DNA of 64,000 nucleotides from Pseudomonas gingeri (GTDB taxonomy: Bacteria > Pseudomonadota > Gammaproteobacteria > Pseudomonadales > Pseudomonadaceae), in NCBI RefSeq assembly GCF_013386165.1, contig NZ_JACAOS010000016.1, positions 522,056 to 586,055 on the forward strand, in the 5' to 3' direction. Of this stretch, positions 7,925 to 15,209 are shown one piece after another. The notes under the pieces were generated by a model, which searched no databases, had not been told where the DNA came from, and worked only from the letters and a program-made list of their open reading frames with translations. The position numbers were made by a program, and so were the translations under genes. Each line of letters starts with the position of its first letter. Positions within the stretch are counted from its first letter, which is position 1.

Positions 7925-8215
7925 TTACCAGTCTTCTGCGCGCTCCGTGCGTTGGTGAAGGATACGCAAGATCTGGACTTCGCCATGAATTACACGATAA
8001 GGGGCTATGAACGGGAACTTGGACAGAATCAATTCTCTGACATCGGGCTGTTGGGAGGGTCTGCCCAATCCTGTAAAGGTTTCCAGTTGTTCCAGCGACT
8101 CGAAAATCTGAGCGACTACGTCATCGGCGCAGGCTGCACCCAAGCGTGATTCGTAATGCTCATGAATGGCCTCTAAATCACTGTCCGCTTTGTCCGTCAA
8201 CGCGATGTTTGGCAC
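7925..8215 (-). CDS. ParE/RelE-family toxin
   Basis: 96 residues with the ParE fold pattern: an N-terminal beta strand then the helix DKADSDLEAIHEHYE, central FTGLGRPSQQPDVREL, and C-terminal strands PFIAPYRVIHGEVQILRILHQR. ParE toxins poison DNA gyrase; the RelE branch cuts mRNA, and the sequence does not decide between them. It follows the RHH antitoxin gene and overlaps its 3' end by 38 bp, more than the usual few bases. The start at 8215 gives a family-like N-terminus, so I keep it. Confidence 0.85.
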   Translation of the reverse strand: MPNIALTDKADSDLEAIHEHYESRLGAACADDVVAQIFESLEQLETFTGLGRPSQQPDVRELILSKFPFIAPYRVIHGEVQILRILHQRTERAEDW

Positions 8216-8441
8216 GGTTCACCCACTTGGCCTTGATGGTTTTCAGATCTGTCAGGTTACCGGCGTCTGCGTCTGCGATGCCTTCGGCAATTGCATTGAT
8301 GTGCCATGACTCGGACTCAACGTAACGGGCCAAGGCGCGCTTGAGATGGTATTGGCGGTCACGGTCCGTTGCCGCTGACAGCTGATCGAGCTGTTCAACC
8401 AACACCTCGTCGACGCGAAATGACAGCACAGGGGAAGCCAT
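8178..8441 (-). CDS. Ribbon-helix-helix antitoxin (ParD/CopG type)
   Basis: 87 residues from ATG 8439-8441, preceded on the minus strand by GAGGG. Residues 1-45 form an RHH DNA-binding domain (SPVLSFRVDEVLVEQLDQLS, then DRDRQYHLKRALARYVE). The C-terminal half is the toxin-binding tail. It is first in the antitoxin-toxin operon with the ParE gene at 7925-8215. It is expected to bind the palindrome at 8464-8497 and repress the operon. Confidence 0.82.
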   Translation of the reverse strand: MASPVLSFRVDEVLVEQLDQLSAATDRDRQYHLKRALARYVESESWHINAIAEGIADADAGNLTDLKTIKAKWVNRAKHRVDGQSGQ

Positions 8442-8463
8442 GATTAAGCCCTCATCAGCCGAT

Positions 8464-8497
8464 GTATACACTGTATACGGATGATGTGAATGTATAC
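8464..8497 (-). promoter_or_regulatory. Palindromic operator upstream of the ParDE-type operon
   Basis: GTATACACTGTATAC (8464-8478) is a palindrome with 7-bp arms around one base, and a third TGTATAC half-site follows at 8491-8497. It sits 23 bp upstream of the antitoxin start. Repeated short palindromes like this are typical RHH antitoxin operators. Confidence 0.6.
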
Positions 8498-8579
8498 CTG
8501 TAGAGGCGTGCATTTCAACCACTAGCTGAATCGTCGGACGAACGATCTCTCTGCTCTGGATAGTAAATACGAATGGGGC

Positions 8580-9533
8580 TTACAGTCTCAGCCGTAAGGT
8601 TTCAAAAAGCTGCCGATCTTCCTTCTTCGCCGAACGCGCATGGCGCCGAATGACCTGTAACAGGCAATCGGCAAAGCACTGCGCCGGTTTGCTCAGCGCG
8701 CCATTGCGGCGTGTCACGATGCTCAGTTGCCTCGGCTCGAACTGTTCCGCCAGCCCGAGGGAAACCACTCGGCCTAGAAAGGGCGGCGCCATGCTCACAA
8801 TGGACGGTCCCCAGGTACACATCTCGGCCCGCTCGACCATCATCTGCAAGATCGCCAGCGAATGGGCACGAACGATGCGTTTCTCATCAATTTGCGCGCC
8901 GTGTTGCCAGAACAACTCCTGCATCAGCCCGTCATGCCCGTCCGGTGCATAGTTCAGCGTCCAGTCCTGCTCCAGCAGTTGATGAATCGATCGCGCGCCT
9001 TGTAGGGCATGGCCCTGGCGGACCAGCACCGACGTCTGGTAATCCAGCAAGATTTCGCTGGCAAACTCCTGGGCCGATTGCGTCGGGTGCAACTGGCCAA
9101 TCGCAAAGTCCATGCTGCCATCGCGCAACAGCGGCTGTGCCACCGCCATCAGGCTCTCAAACAGCTCCAGACGGATTTCCGGCATTTGTTGACGAAAGGC
9201 CACCACCACTTCGGGCAAGAAAGTCAGCGCGATCCAGGGTGTAACCCCGACACATAGCCGCCCCTGAGCCTTGCCACGCAGGTGATCAAGTTCGGTTTGC
9301 GCGTGCTCCAACTGTTTGATCACCAGCCGAGCGTGAGTCAGCAAAACCTTGCCGTATTCGGTAAAGCTCAGGCCGCTGGGCGTTCGGGTGAAAAGCGGTA
9401 GCTGCTGGCTGGTTTCAAGCTCGCGCAGGGCTTTGGTCACGGCGGCCTGGGAAATATCCAGCGAACGCGCCGCCGCTCGGATGCTGCCGGTTTCAGCACT
9501 GGCAATCAGCGCCTGTAATTGATGCAGCTTCAT
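8580..9533 (-). CDS. LysR-family transcriptional regulator
   Basis: 317 residues from ATG 9531-9533; upstream in-frame ATGs only add 14 residues before the HTH. The LysR HTH covers residues 1-60 (MKLHQLQALIASAETGSIRA, then AAVTKALRELE). The effector domain begins near residue 92 (GRLCVGVTPWIALTFLPEVV). It is divergent from the amidohydrolase gene at 9654 and the ABC transporter behind it, so it is the probable regulator of that catabolic locus. Its effector is unknown, but would be the transported amide or amino acid derivative. Confidence 0.9.
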   Translation of the reverse strand: MKLHQLQALIASAETGSIRAAARSLDISQAAVTKALRELETSQQLPLFTRTPSGLSFTEYGKVLLTHARLVIKQLEHAQTELDHLRGKAQGRLCVGVTPWIALTFLPEVVVAFRQQMPEIRLELFESLMAVAQPLLRDGSMDFAIGQLHPTQSAQEFASEILLDYQTSVLVRQGHALQGARSIHQLLEQDWTLNYAPDGHDGLMQELFWQHGAQIDEKRIVRAHSLAILQMMVERAEMCTWGPSIVSMAPPFLGRVVSLGLAEQFEPRQLSIVTRRNGALSKPAQCFADCLLQVIRRHARSAKKEDRQLFETLRLRL

Positions 9534-9653
9534 CCGCTCACCCTGGTGACAACTCATGGTTGTCATCATAACCAAACTGCGTCTCCCCAGCCCAGGGTCC
9601 CTTCCCTAAGATCCACCCCATCAACCGCTCAGATCTCGTCGAAGGGGTACACC

Positions 9654-10823
9654 ATGGATGCCGGCCATGTCCTGCCTGGTATTACAGCGATACAAGATGA
9701 AATGATCGCGTTGCGTCACAGCATTCACGCGCATCCCGAGCTGGGCTTCGAAGAGTTCGCCACCAGCGAGCGTGTTGCTCAGTGTTTGATCCAGTGGGGT
9801 TTTCAGGTGAGCACGGGTGTCGGCAAGACCGGCGTCGTCGGCACGCTGAAAAATGGCGAGGGTCGGTCCATCGGTTTGCGTGCCGACATGGATGCACTGC
9901 CGATTCAGGAAACCAGCGGCTTGTCCTATGCCAGCCGGATCGACGGAGTCATGCATGCCTGCGGTCACGACGGTCATACGGCAACCTTATTGGCGGCGGC
10001 CAAGCACCTGGCCGACACCCGGACGTTCAACGGCACGCTGCAAGTGATCTTCCAACCGGCCGAAGAAGGGTTGGGCGGTGCGCGGAAAATGCTTGAGGAA
10101 GGCCTGCTCGAACGCTTTCCCTGTGACGCGATCTTTGCCCTGCATAACGTGCCGGGTTATCCCGTCGGGCATCTGGGCTTCTACAGTGGACCTTTCATGG
10201 CGTCAGCCGACACGGTGACGATCACTATCCTCGGCACCGGCGGCCATGGCGCGGTGCCGCACAAGGCGATAGACCCGGTGCTGGTCTGCTCGTCCATTGT
10301 GATTGCGCTGCAGAGCATCGTCTCGCGCAACGTCAATCCACAAGAAATGGCAATTATCACCGTGGGCTCCCTGCAGGCCGGCAGCGCGTCGAATGTCATC
10401 CCGTCCAGTGCACAGATGAGTCTGAGCGTGCGGGCGCTGACGCCTGAGATTCGCCATTTGCTCGAAGTCAGGATTACCGAGCTGGTGAATGGTCAGGCCG
10501 CCAGCTTCGGTGCCCGGGCCGAGATCGACTATCAGCATTGTCATCCCGTATTGATCAACCATCCCGAGCAGACCGCGTTCGCCCGCGAGGTCGCCCTGGA
10601 CTGGTTGGGCCAAGAGCAACTGATCGACGACCTGCGGCCCTTCACCGCGAGTGAGGACTTCGCCTTCATCCTGGAAAAGTGCCCCGGCAGTTATCTGGTG
10701 ATTGGCAACGGTGAGGGGGAGCGCGGCTGCCAGCTGCACAACCCCGGCTACGACTTCAATGATGCCTGCCTGCCGATCGGGGCGAGCTACTGGGTCAAAT
10801 TGGTCGAGGGTTTCCTGAGTTGA
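9654..10823 (+). CDS. M20-family metal-dependent amidohydrolase (hippurate / N-acyl amino acid hydrolase type)
   Basis: 389 residues from ATG 9654 (GAAGGGG upstream). Zinc-site motifs of the M20D group are present: LRADMDALPIQE near residue 78, HACGHDGHTA near 102, the catalytic Glu pair in QPAEEGLGG near 136, HNVPGYPVGH and the C-terminal HNPGYDFND. These enzymes hydrolyse amide bonds of N-acyl or aryl-amino acid conjugates such as hippurate or IAA conjugates. It leads an operon with a substrate-binding protein and ABC transporter genes. I infer uptake of an acylated amino acid followed by deacylation. Confidence 0.9.
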   Translation: MDAGHVLPGITAIQDEMIALRHSIHAHPELGFEEFATSERVAQCLIQWGFQVSTGVGKTGVVGTLKNGEGRSIGLRADMDALPIQETSGLSYASRIDGVMHACGHDGHTATLLAAAKHLADTRTFNGTLQVIFQPAEEGLGGARKMLEEGLLERFPCDAIFALHNVPGYPVGHLGFYSGPFMASADTVTITILGTGGHGAVPHKAIDPVLVCSSIVIALQSIVSRNVNPQEMAIITVGSLQAGSASNVIPSSAQMSLSVRALTPEIRHLLEVRITELVNGQAASFGARAEIDYQHCHPVLINHPEQTAFAREVALDWLGQEQLIDDLRPFTASEDFAFILEKCPGSYLVIGNGEGERGCQLHNPGYDFNDACLPIGASYWVKLVEGFLS

Positions 10824-10888
10824 GACGCCGCACTTTCGGGCGTCAAGTTGTACAAAAAATCGTCTGTGGTCTGAAGAGGAAAATAACA

Positions 10889-11677
10889 ATGAACAAGATG
10901 ATTGCGGCTGTATCCCTGGCTTTCCTGACGGCCTCCAGTCTGGCCGGCGCGGCCGACTGGTCCGGTAAAACCTTGAAGTTGGGCATCGATCCCACGTACC
11001 CACCGCTGGAGTACAAAAACAAGGATGGCTCCCTGACCGGCTTTGGGGTCGATATCGCCGAAGCGCTCTGTGCTGAGCTGAAGGCCCACTGTGTCTGGGT
11101 TGAAAGCAGCTGGGACGGGATGATCCCGGCGCTGCTGGCGCGCAAGTTCGACGCGGTGGCGTCGTCGATGACCGTGACACCCAAGCGCCAGGAGCAGATC
11201 GCCTTTACCGACAAGGTCTCCAATGCGCCGGCCCGGTTGGTGGTCAAGCGCGGATCGGGGCTGCTGCCGACCCTTGAGTCACTCAAGGGCAAGCGCATTG
11301 GCGTGGAACAGGGCTCGACCCAGGAGGCGTTTGCCAAGGCCGTTTGGGGGGTGAAAGGTGTGGAGGTGCTGTCGTATCAAAATCAGGACCAGGTCTATGC
11401 CGACCTGGTGGTGGGCCGACTCGATGCCTCGCTACAGGGCGCCATTCAAGCCAGCTACGGTTTTCTCGGCACTGCGGCGGGCATGGACTATGAGTTTGCC
11501 GGTGCGACCCTGGATGATCCGGCCTTTTTTGGTGTCGGCGATGGCATCGGCTTGCGCAAGAACGATGTCGAGTTGCGTGAAGACTTGAACAAAGCCCTGG
11601 CGACGATTCTGGCTAATGGCACTTACGCGCGCATCAATAAAAAGTACTTCGATTTCGACGTCTACGGCGCGAAATAA
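10889..11677 (+). CDS. Polar amino acid ABC transporter, periplasmic substrate-binding protein
   Basis: 262 residues from ATG 10889, with AGAGGA upstream. A signal peptide is clear (MNKMIAAVSLAFLTASSLAG, cleavage after AA). The mature protein has the SBP family 3 signature KLGIDPTYPPLEYKN... and the ligand-binding Arg region ASSMTVTPKRQEQIAFTDK, like the Lys/Arg/Orn/His-binding proteins. It lies 65 bp after the M20 hydrolase. Exact ligand specificity cannot be read. Confidence 0.92.
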   Translation: MNKMIAAVSLAFLTASSLAGAADWSGKTLKLGIDPTYPPLEYKNKDGSLTGFGVDIAEALCAELKAHCVWVESSWDGMIPALLARKFDAVASSMTVTPKRQEQIAFTDKVSNAPARLVVKRGSGLLPTLESLKGKRIGVEQGSTQEAFAKAVWGVKGVEVLSYQNQDQVYADLVVGRLDASLQGAIQASYGFLGTAAGMDYEFAGATLDDPAFFGVGDGIGLRKNDVELREDLNKALATILANGTYARINKKYFDFDVYGAK

Positions 11678-11766
11678 CCCCTCGCTACTTTGAACGGAGC
11701 GGTCGTGCGGGCCACTCTGTTACCGCATCCCCTTCACCTCACCCGAATAAGAACAAGGAGAGTGAA

Positions 11767-12456
11767 ATGCTTCTGGAAGGCTTTGGCCCGCAGATTCTGC
11801 TGGGCACCCTGGCCACACTCAAACTGGCGCTTTGCTCACTGCTGATCGCCGTTCTGGCCGGGCTGATCGGCGCCAGTTCCAAGTTATCTTCCAATCGCTT
11901 ATTGCGAGCGTTGGCCAGCGCTTATACGACGGCGATTCGCAGCATGCCGGATCTGGTCATCATGCTGTTGCTGTTCTTCAGCCTGCAGATGCTGCTCAAT
12001 CGGATGACCGATTGGTTGGGCGTCGGCCAGGTCGATATCGATCCGTTTCTGGCCGGTGTCGTCACTCTGTCCTTTATCTATGGCGCCTACTTTACCGAGA
12101 CGTTTCGCGCTGCCTTCCAGGCCGTTCCGGCTGGCCAGCTTGAAGCGGCGCGGGCTTATGGGATGAGTCGCTGGAACACCTTTGGCAAGGTGCTGTTCCC
12201 GCAAATGCTGCGTCACGCGCTGCCGGGCATGGGCAACAACTGGCAGGTGCTGATCAAGTCCACGGCCCTGGTTTCGATTATCGGCCTGACCGATGTGGTC
12301 AAGGCCACGCAGGATGCGGGCAAGGGCTCGCTGCAGTTCTTTTATTTCACCCTGGTCGGTGGCCTGATCTACCTCGCCATTACCACCGTGTCCAACGGGG
12401 CGCTGATGTGGCTTGAGCAGCGCTATTCGGTCGGTGTCCGGAAGGCTGCGCTATGA
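11767..12456 (+). CDS. Amino acid ABC transporter permease (HisQ-like)
   Basis: 229 residues with AAGGAG before ATG 11767 and about five membrane helices. The EAA loop that contacts the ATPase is visible (QLEAARAYGMSRWNTFGKVL near residue 120). It pairs with the second permease at 12453, overlapping it by 4 bp (ATGA), which suggests coupled translation and a heterodimeric channel of the HisQM type. Confidence 0.92.
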   Translation: MLLEGFGPQILLGTLATLKLALCSLLIAVLAGLIGASSKLSSNRLLRALASAYTTAIRSMPDLVIMLLLFFSLQMLLNRMTDWLGVGQVDIDPFLAGVVTLSFIYGAYFTETFRAAFQAVPAGQLEAARAYGMSRWNTFGKVLFPQMLRHALPGMGNNWQVLIKSTALVSIIGLTDVVKATQDAGKGSLQFFYFTLVGGLIYLAITTVSNGALMWLEQRYSVGVRKAAL

Positions 12457-13166
12457 CGGGTATTCTCGGTGACTACTGGCAGGCGTATTTGTGGCGTGAC
12501 GGGCCGCACTTTTCCGGGTTGGTCGTGACCTTGTGGTTGCTCATCCTGGCGGTGCTGATGGGCTTTTTGTTGGCGTTGCCGTTGTCGATTGCCCGGGTCA
12601 GCCGCAATCCGCTGCTGCGCCTGCCGGTCTGGTTTTACACCTACGTGTTTCGCGGTACGCCGTTGTATATCCAACTGCTGTTCTTCTACACCGGTGTGTA
12701 CAGTTTGCAGGTGGTTCGCTCGCAGGATTTGCTCAACGCGTTTTTCCGTGACGGCTTCAACTGCACGGTGTTGGCGTTCGGGCTCAATACCTGCGCTTAC
12801 ATGACCGAAATTTTCGCTGGCGCCATCAGGGCTGTTCCCTACGGTGAAATCGAGGCGGCCCGCGCCTACGGGATGAGCCGGCTCATGCTTTACCGGCGCA
12901 TCGTCCTGCCCTCGGCGTTATGCCAGGCCCTGCCGCTGTTCAGCAATGAAGTGATTCTGATGCTGCATTCCACCTCGGTGGCGTTCACCGCCACGGTGCC
13001 CGATTTGCTGAAGATTGCCCGGGACGTCAATTCGGCGACCTACGCCTCCTTCACCGCGTTTGGCATTGCCGGGCTGCTGTATGCCGGCAGCGCGTTTTTC
13101 CTGATCTGGCTGTTTCGACGGGGTGAACTGCATTGGCTGGCCTACCTCAAACCCCGGACGCACTGA
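12453..13166 (+). CDS. Amino acid ABC transporter permease (HisM-like)
   Basis: 237 residues with about five membrane helices and the EAA loop EIEAARAYGMSRLMLYRRIV near residue 138. The start ATG overlaps the stop of the HisQ-like permease (ATGA). Features such as YVFRGTPLYIQLLFFYTG near residue 70 are typical of HisM/ArtM permeases. Confidence 0.92.
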   Translation: MTGILGDYWQAYLWRDGPHFSGLVVTLWLLILAVLMGFLLALPLSIARVSRNPLLRLPVWFYTYVFRGTPLYIQLLFFYTGVYSLQVVRSQDLLNAFFRDGFNCTVLAFGLNTCAYMTEIFAGAIRAVPYGEIEAARAYGMSRLMLYRRIVLPSALCQALPLFSNEVILMLHSTSVAFTATVPDLLKIARDVNSATYASFTAFGIAGLLYAGSAFFLIWLFRRGELHWLAYLKPRTH

Positions 13167-13186
13167 CTCCAAGCGGATTTGCTCGA

Positions 13187-13954
13187 ATGTATAAGTTGAT
13201 CGTTGAAGATATCCATAAAAACTACGGCAGCCATGAAGTCCTCAAGGGCGTCTCGCTCAAGGCCAAGGCGGGTGATGTGATCAGTATCATCGGCTCCTCG
13301 GGGTCGGGGAAAAGCACCTTCCTGCGTTGTATCAACTTTCTTGAACAGCCGTCGGCGGGGCGCATCGTTGTCAATGCCGAGGAGCTGCTCACACGCAAGC
13401 ACTCAACAGGCGACTTGTGTGCGGTCGAGCCCCGGCAGTTGCAGCGGATACGTAGCCAGCTGTCGATGGTGTTTCAGCATTTCAATCTGTGGAGCCATAT
13501 GACGGTGCTGGAGAATCTGATCGAATGCCCGATGAGCGTGCTGGGTATTGGTCGCAAGGAAGCCCAGGAGCGGGCGCGTCATTACCTGGCGAAAGTGGGC
13601 TTGCTGGAAAAGGTCGAGGGTCAATACCCGGCCCATCTGTCCGGTGGTCAGCAGCAGCGTGTCGCCATTGCCCGTGCGCTGGCGATGGAACCTCAGGTGA
13701 TGCTGTTCGACGAGCCGACCTCGGCCCTGGACCCGGAGCTGGTGGGCGAAGTGCTCAAGGTCATGCAGCAGTTGGCGGAAGAGGGCCGGACGATGGTGGT
13801 GGTCACCCATGAAATGGCCTTTGCCAGGCAGGTGTCGAACCACGTGGTTTTTCTGCATCAGGGCCGGATCGAAGAGCAGGGCATTCCCGACAGTGTGTTT
13901 GAACAGCCGCGTAGCGAGCGGTTGAAGCAGTTTCTGGCGGGGAGTCTTAAGTAG
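13187..13954 (+). CDS. Amino acid ABC transporter ATP-binding protein (HisP/GlnQ-like)
   Basis: 255 residues from ATG 13187; an upstream in-frame start at 13133 would overlap the permease and adds no family sequence. Walker A GSSGSGKST near residue 40, signature LSGGQQQR near 150, Walker B VMLFDEPTSALDPE near 172, and the H-loop VTHEM near 206 are intact. It completes the importer made by the three preceding genes. Its length matches HisP. Confidence 0.93.
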   Translation: MYKLIVEDIHKNYGSHEVLKGVSLKAKAGDVISIIGSSGSGKSTFLRCINFLEQPSAGRIVVNAEELLTRKHSTGDLCAVEPRQLQRIRSQLSMVFQHFNLWSHMTVLENLIECPMSVLGIGRKEAQERARHYLAKVGLLEKVEGQYPAHLSGGQQQRVAIARALAMEPQVMLFDEPTSALDPELVGEVLKVMQQLAEEGRTMVVVTHEMAFARQVSNHVVFLHQGRIEEQGIPDSVFEQPRSERLKQFLAGSLK

Positions 13955-14048
13955 TTACGTTAAAGGTGGGTTTCGTCAGTCGCCAAGTGGGAGAATCCAG
14001 TGATTACCTACAGCCTCCAACGGTTAGGCAAGTAGGGCGGAAATTGCA

Positions 14049-14086
14049 GGTTAATTGTTATTTGTGTACTTTTATAACAATTAACC
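14049..14086 (+). promoter_or_regulatory. Perfect 12-bp inverted repeat upstream of the ParC-like/ParE operon
   Basis: GGTTAATTGTTA (14049-14060) and TAACAATTAACC (14075-14086) are exact inverse copies separated by 14 bp in an AT-rich stretch 23 bp before the antitoxin start. This suggests an operator for autorepression of the toxin-antitoxin operon. A TGCTATAGG extended -10-like element follows at 14091-14099. Confidence 0.55.
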
Positions 14087-14108
14087 GTGATGCTATAGGA
14101 CAATCGCC

Positions 14109-14576
14109 ATGCACACTCTCACGTTGGAACAACTGCGGGCCACCACCGCTGCGGGTGGCATTGTCGGTGTCACCTTGAAAGCCCTGGGCGGGGCTTTTTT
14201 CGTTCAGGTAGAAACCCGGAGCGGAGACGCTGCCCTATTGGCCAAGGCGCGTAGCAGCGAGCCGCGCAGTTTCGGCAATCCTGGCCAGGCCCTGAACCTG
14301 CTGCTCGGGCTTGGCCTTGTGGTCGGCGCCTTCGATGTTGCGCTTTGGAATCCCGAGGACAGGAGCGCCAGCCGGACCCGACCAGACCGGGCAGAGGCAC
14401 TGAAACGCACGCATGGGGCCGCCGAGCACGACAAATGGTTTCGCGAGCAGGTACAGCAAGGGCTCGCCGAAGCGGATGATCCGAACACCCAGTGGGTGTC
14501 CCATGAAGAGGCGCAATCAGGCTGGGCTGCGAAACGAGCTGAGTTGGCGAAACGCATCAAGGAGGGTGGTTCTTGA
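14109..14576 (+). CDS. ParC-like partition-associated domain fused to an antitoxin-like C-terminus
   Basis: 155 residues. Residues 1-105 (MHTLTLEQLRATTAAGG, TLKALGGAFFVQVETRSGDA, RSSEPRSFGNPGQAL) recall the RK2/RP4-type ParC family found next to plasmid partition and toxin genes. Residues 108-150 (DKWFREQVQQGLAEADDPNT, then WVSHEEAQSGWAAKRAEL) match the toxin-binding tail of ParD/PHD-like antitoxins. The gene precedes a ParE toxin gene and overlaps it by 4 bp. I infer a longer-than-usual antitoxin whose N-terminal domain replaces the usual RHH DNA-binding domain. The family match is from memory. Confidence 0.6.
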   Translation: MHTLTLEQLRATTAAGGIVGVTLKALGGAFFVQVETRSGDAALLAKARSSEPRSFGNPGQALNLLLGLGLVVGAFDVALWNPEDRSASRTRPDRAEALKRTHGAAEHDKWFREQVQQGLAEADDPNTQWVSHEEAQSGWAAKRAELAKRIKEGGS

Positions 14577-14863
14577 TTATCCGCTGGCTCCCCAGTGCGA
14601 TTCACGACCGTGATGTACAGCTTGATTATATTGGCGAGCGCAACCCTCGCGCTGCGATCGATCAGGGTGATCGCATCGAGCATCAGGTCGGCCAGTTGCT
14701 CGATCACCCTGAGATGGGGAGGTTCGGTCGTATCGAGGAGACGCGCGAACTGGTCATTGGCGGCACCCCGTTCGTCGTTGTTTATCGACTCAGGCCCCGC
14801 CTCAAGCGCATCGAGATTATCCGTTTGTTGCACGGTGCCCAGCAGTGGCCGAAAACTGATTAA
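14573..14863 (+). CDS. ParE/RelE-family toxin with TTG start
   Basis: 96 residues. The TTG start at 14573 overlaps the antitoxin stop (TTGA), with GGAGGGTGG just upstream, so translation is coupled and probably kept low. ParE features: WLPSAIHDRDVQLDYIGERN at the N-terminus, DHPEMGRFGRIEETREL in the middle, and the C-terminal strands FVVVYRLRPRLKRIEIIRLL. It completes the toxin-antitoxin operon begun at 14109. Confidence 0.85.
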   Translation: MIIRWLPSAIHDRDVQLDYIGERNPRAAIDQGDRIEHQVGQLLDHPEMGRFGRIEETRELVIGGTPFVVVYRLRPRLKRIEIIRLLHGAQQWPKTD

Positions 14864-14987
14864 GCGAGTGCGATGGTGCGTTGCCAGGCCCTGTTTCAGA
14901 AACGTAGAGCGTCGGTTTTAAAAGCACTGAAACGCCCCTCGACCGGTCTTCACCGACCAAGGAGCAATCCCAATCAGTCGTCTGAAC

Positions 14988-15209
14988 CTAGGCCTCCCAC
15001 CCGGCCCCACTGACCGCCGCCTGCGCCAGTGGGTGCAAGTCTTCCCCTTGATGTTCCGTCTGCCAGGCCAGCAATTCCTTGCGCATGCCGGGCGTCCAGA
15101 ACATCTGCAGATGATTACGCACGCCGAGCACGGCCTGTTGCTGATCCGGTTCGCTGGCGAAGTACTGGGCGATCTGGTTGGCCATCTTGATCAGGTTCTC
15201 GGTGCTCAT
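14988..15209 (-). CDS. fdsD: NAD-linked formate dehydrogenase, delta subunit
   Basis: 73 residues, last gene of the minus-strand fds operon, with its start overlapping the fdsA stop by 4 bp. The sequence (starting MSTENLIKMANQIAQYFA, containing VRNHLQMFWTPGMRKEL) is the usual FdsD small subunit, needed for maturation or stability of the soluble NAD-dependent molybdenum formate dehydrogenase. No cofactor-binding Cys are present, as expected. Confidence 0.92.
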   Translation of the reverse strand: MSTENLIKMANQIAQYFASEPDQQQAVLGVRNHLQMFWTPGMRKELLAWQTEHQGEDLHPLAQAAVSGAGWEA

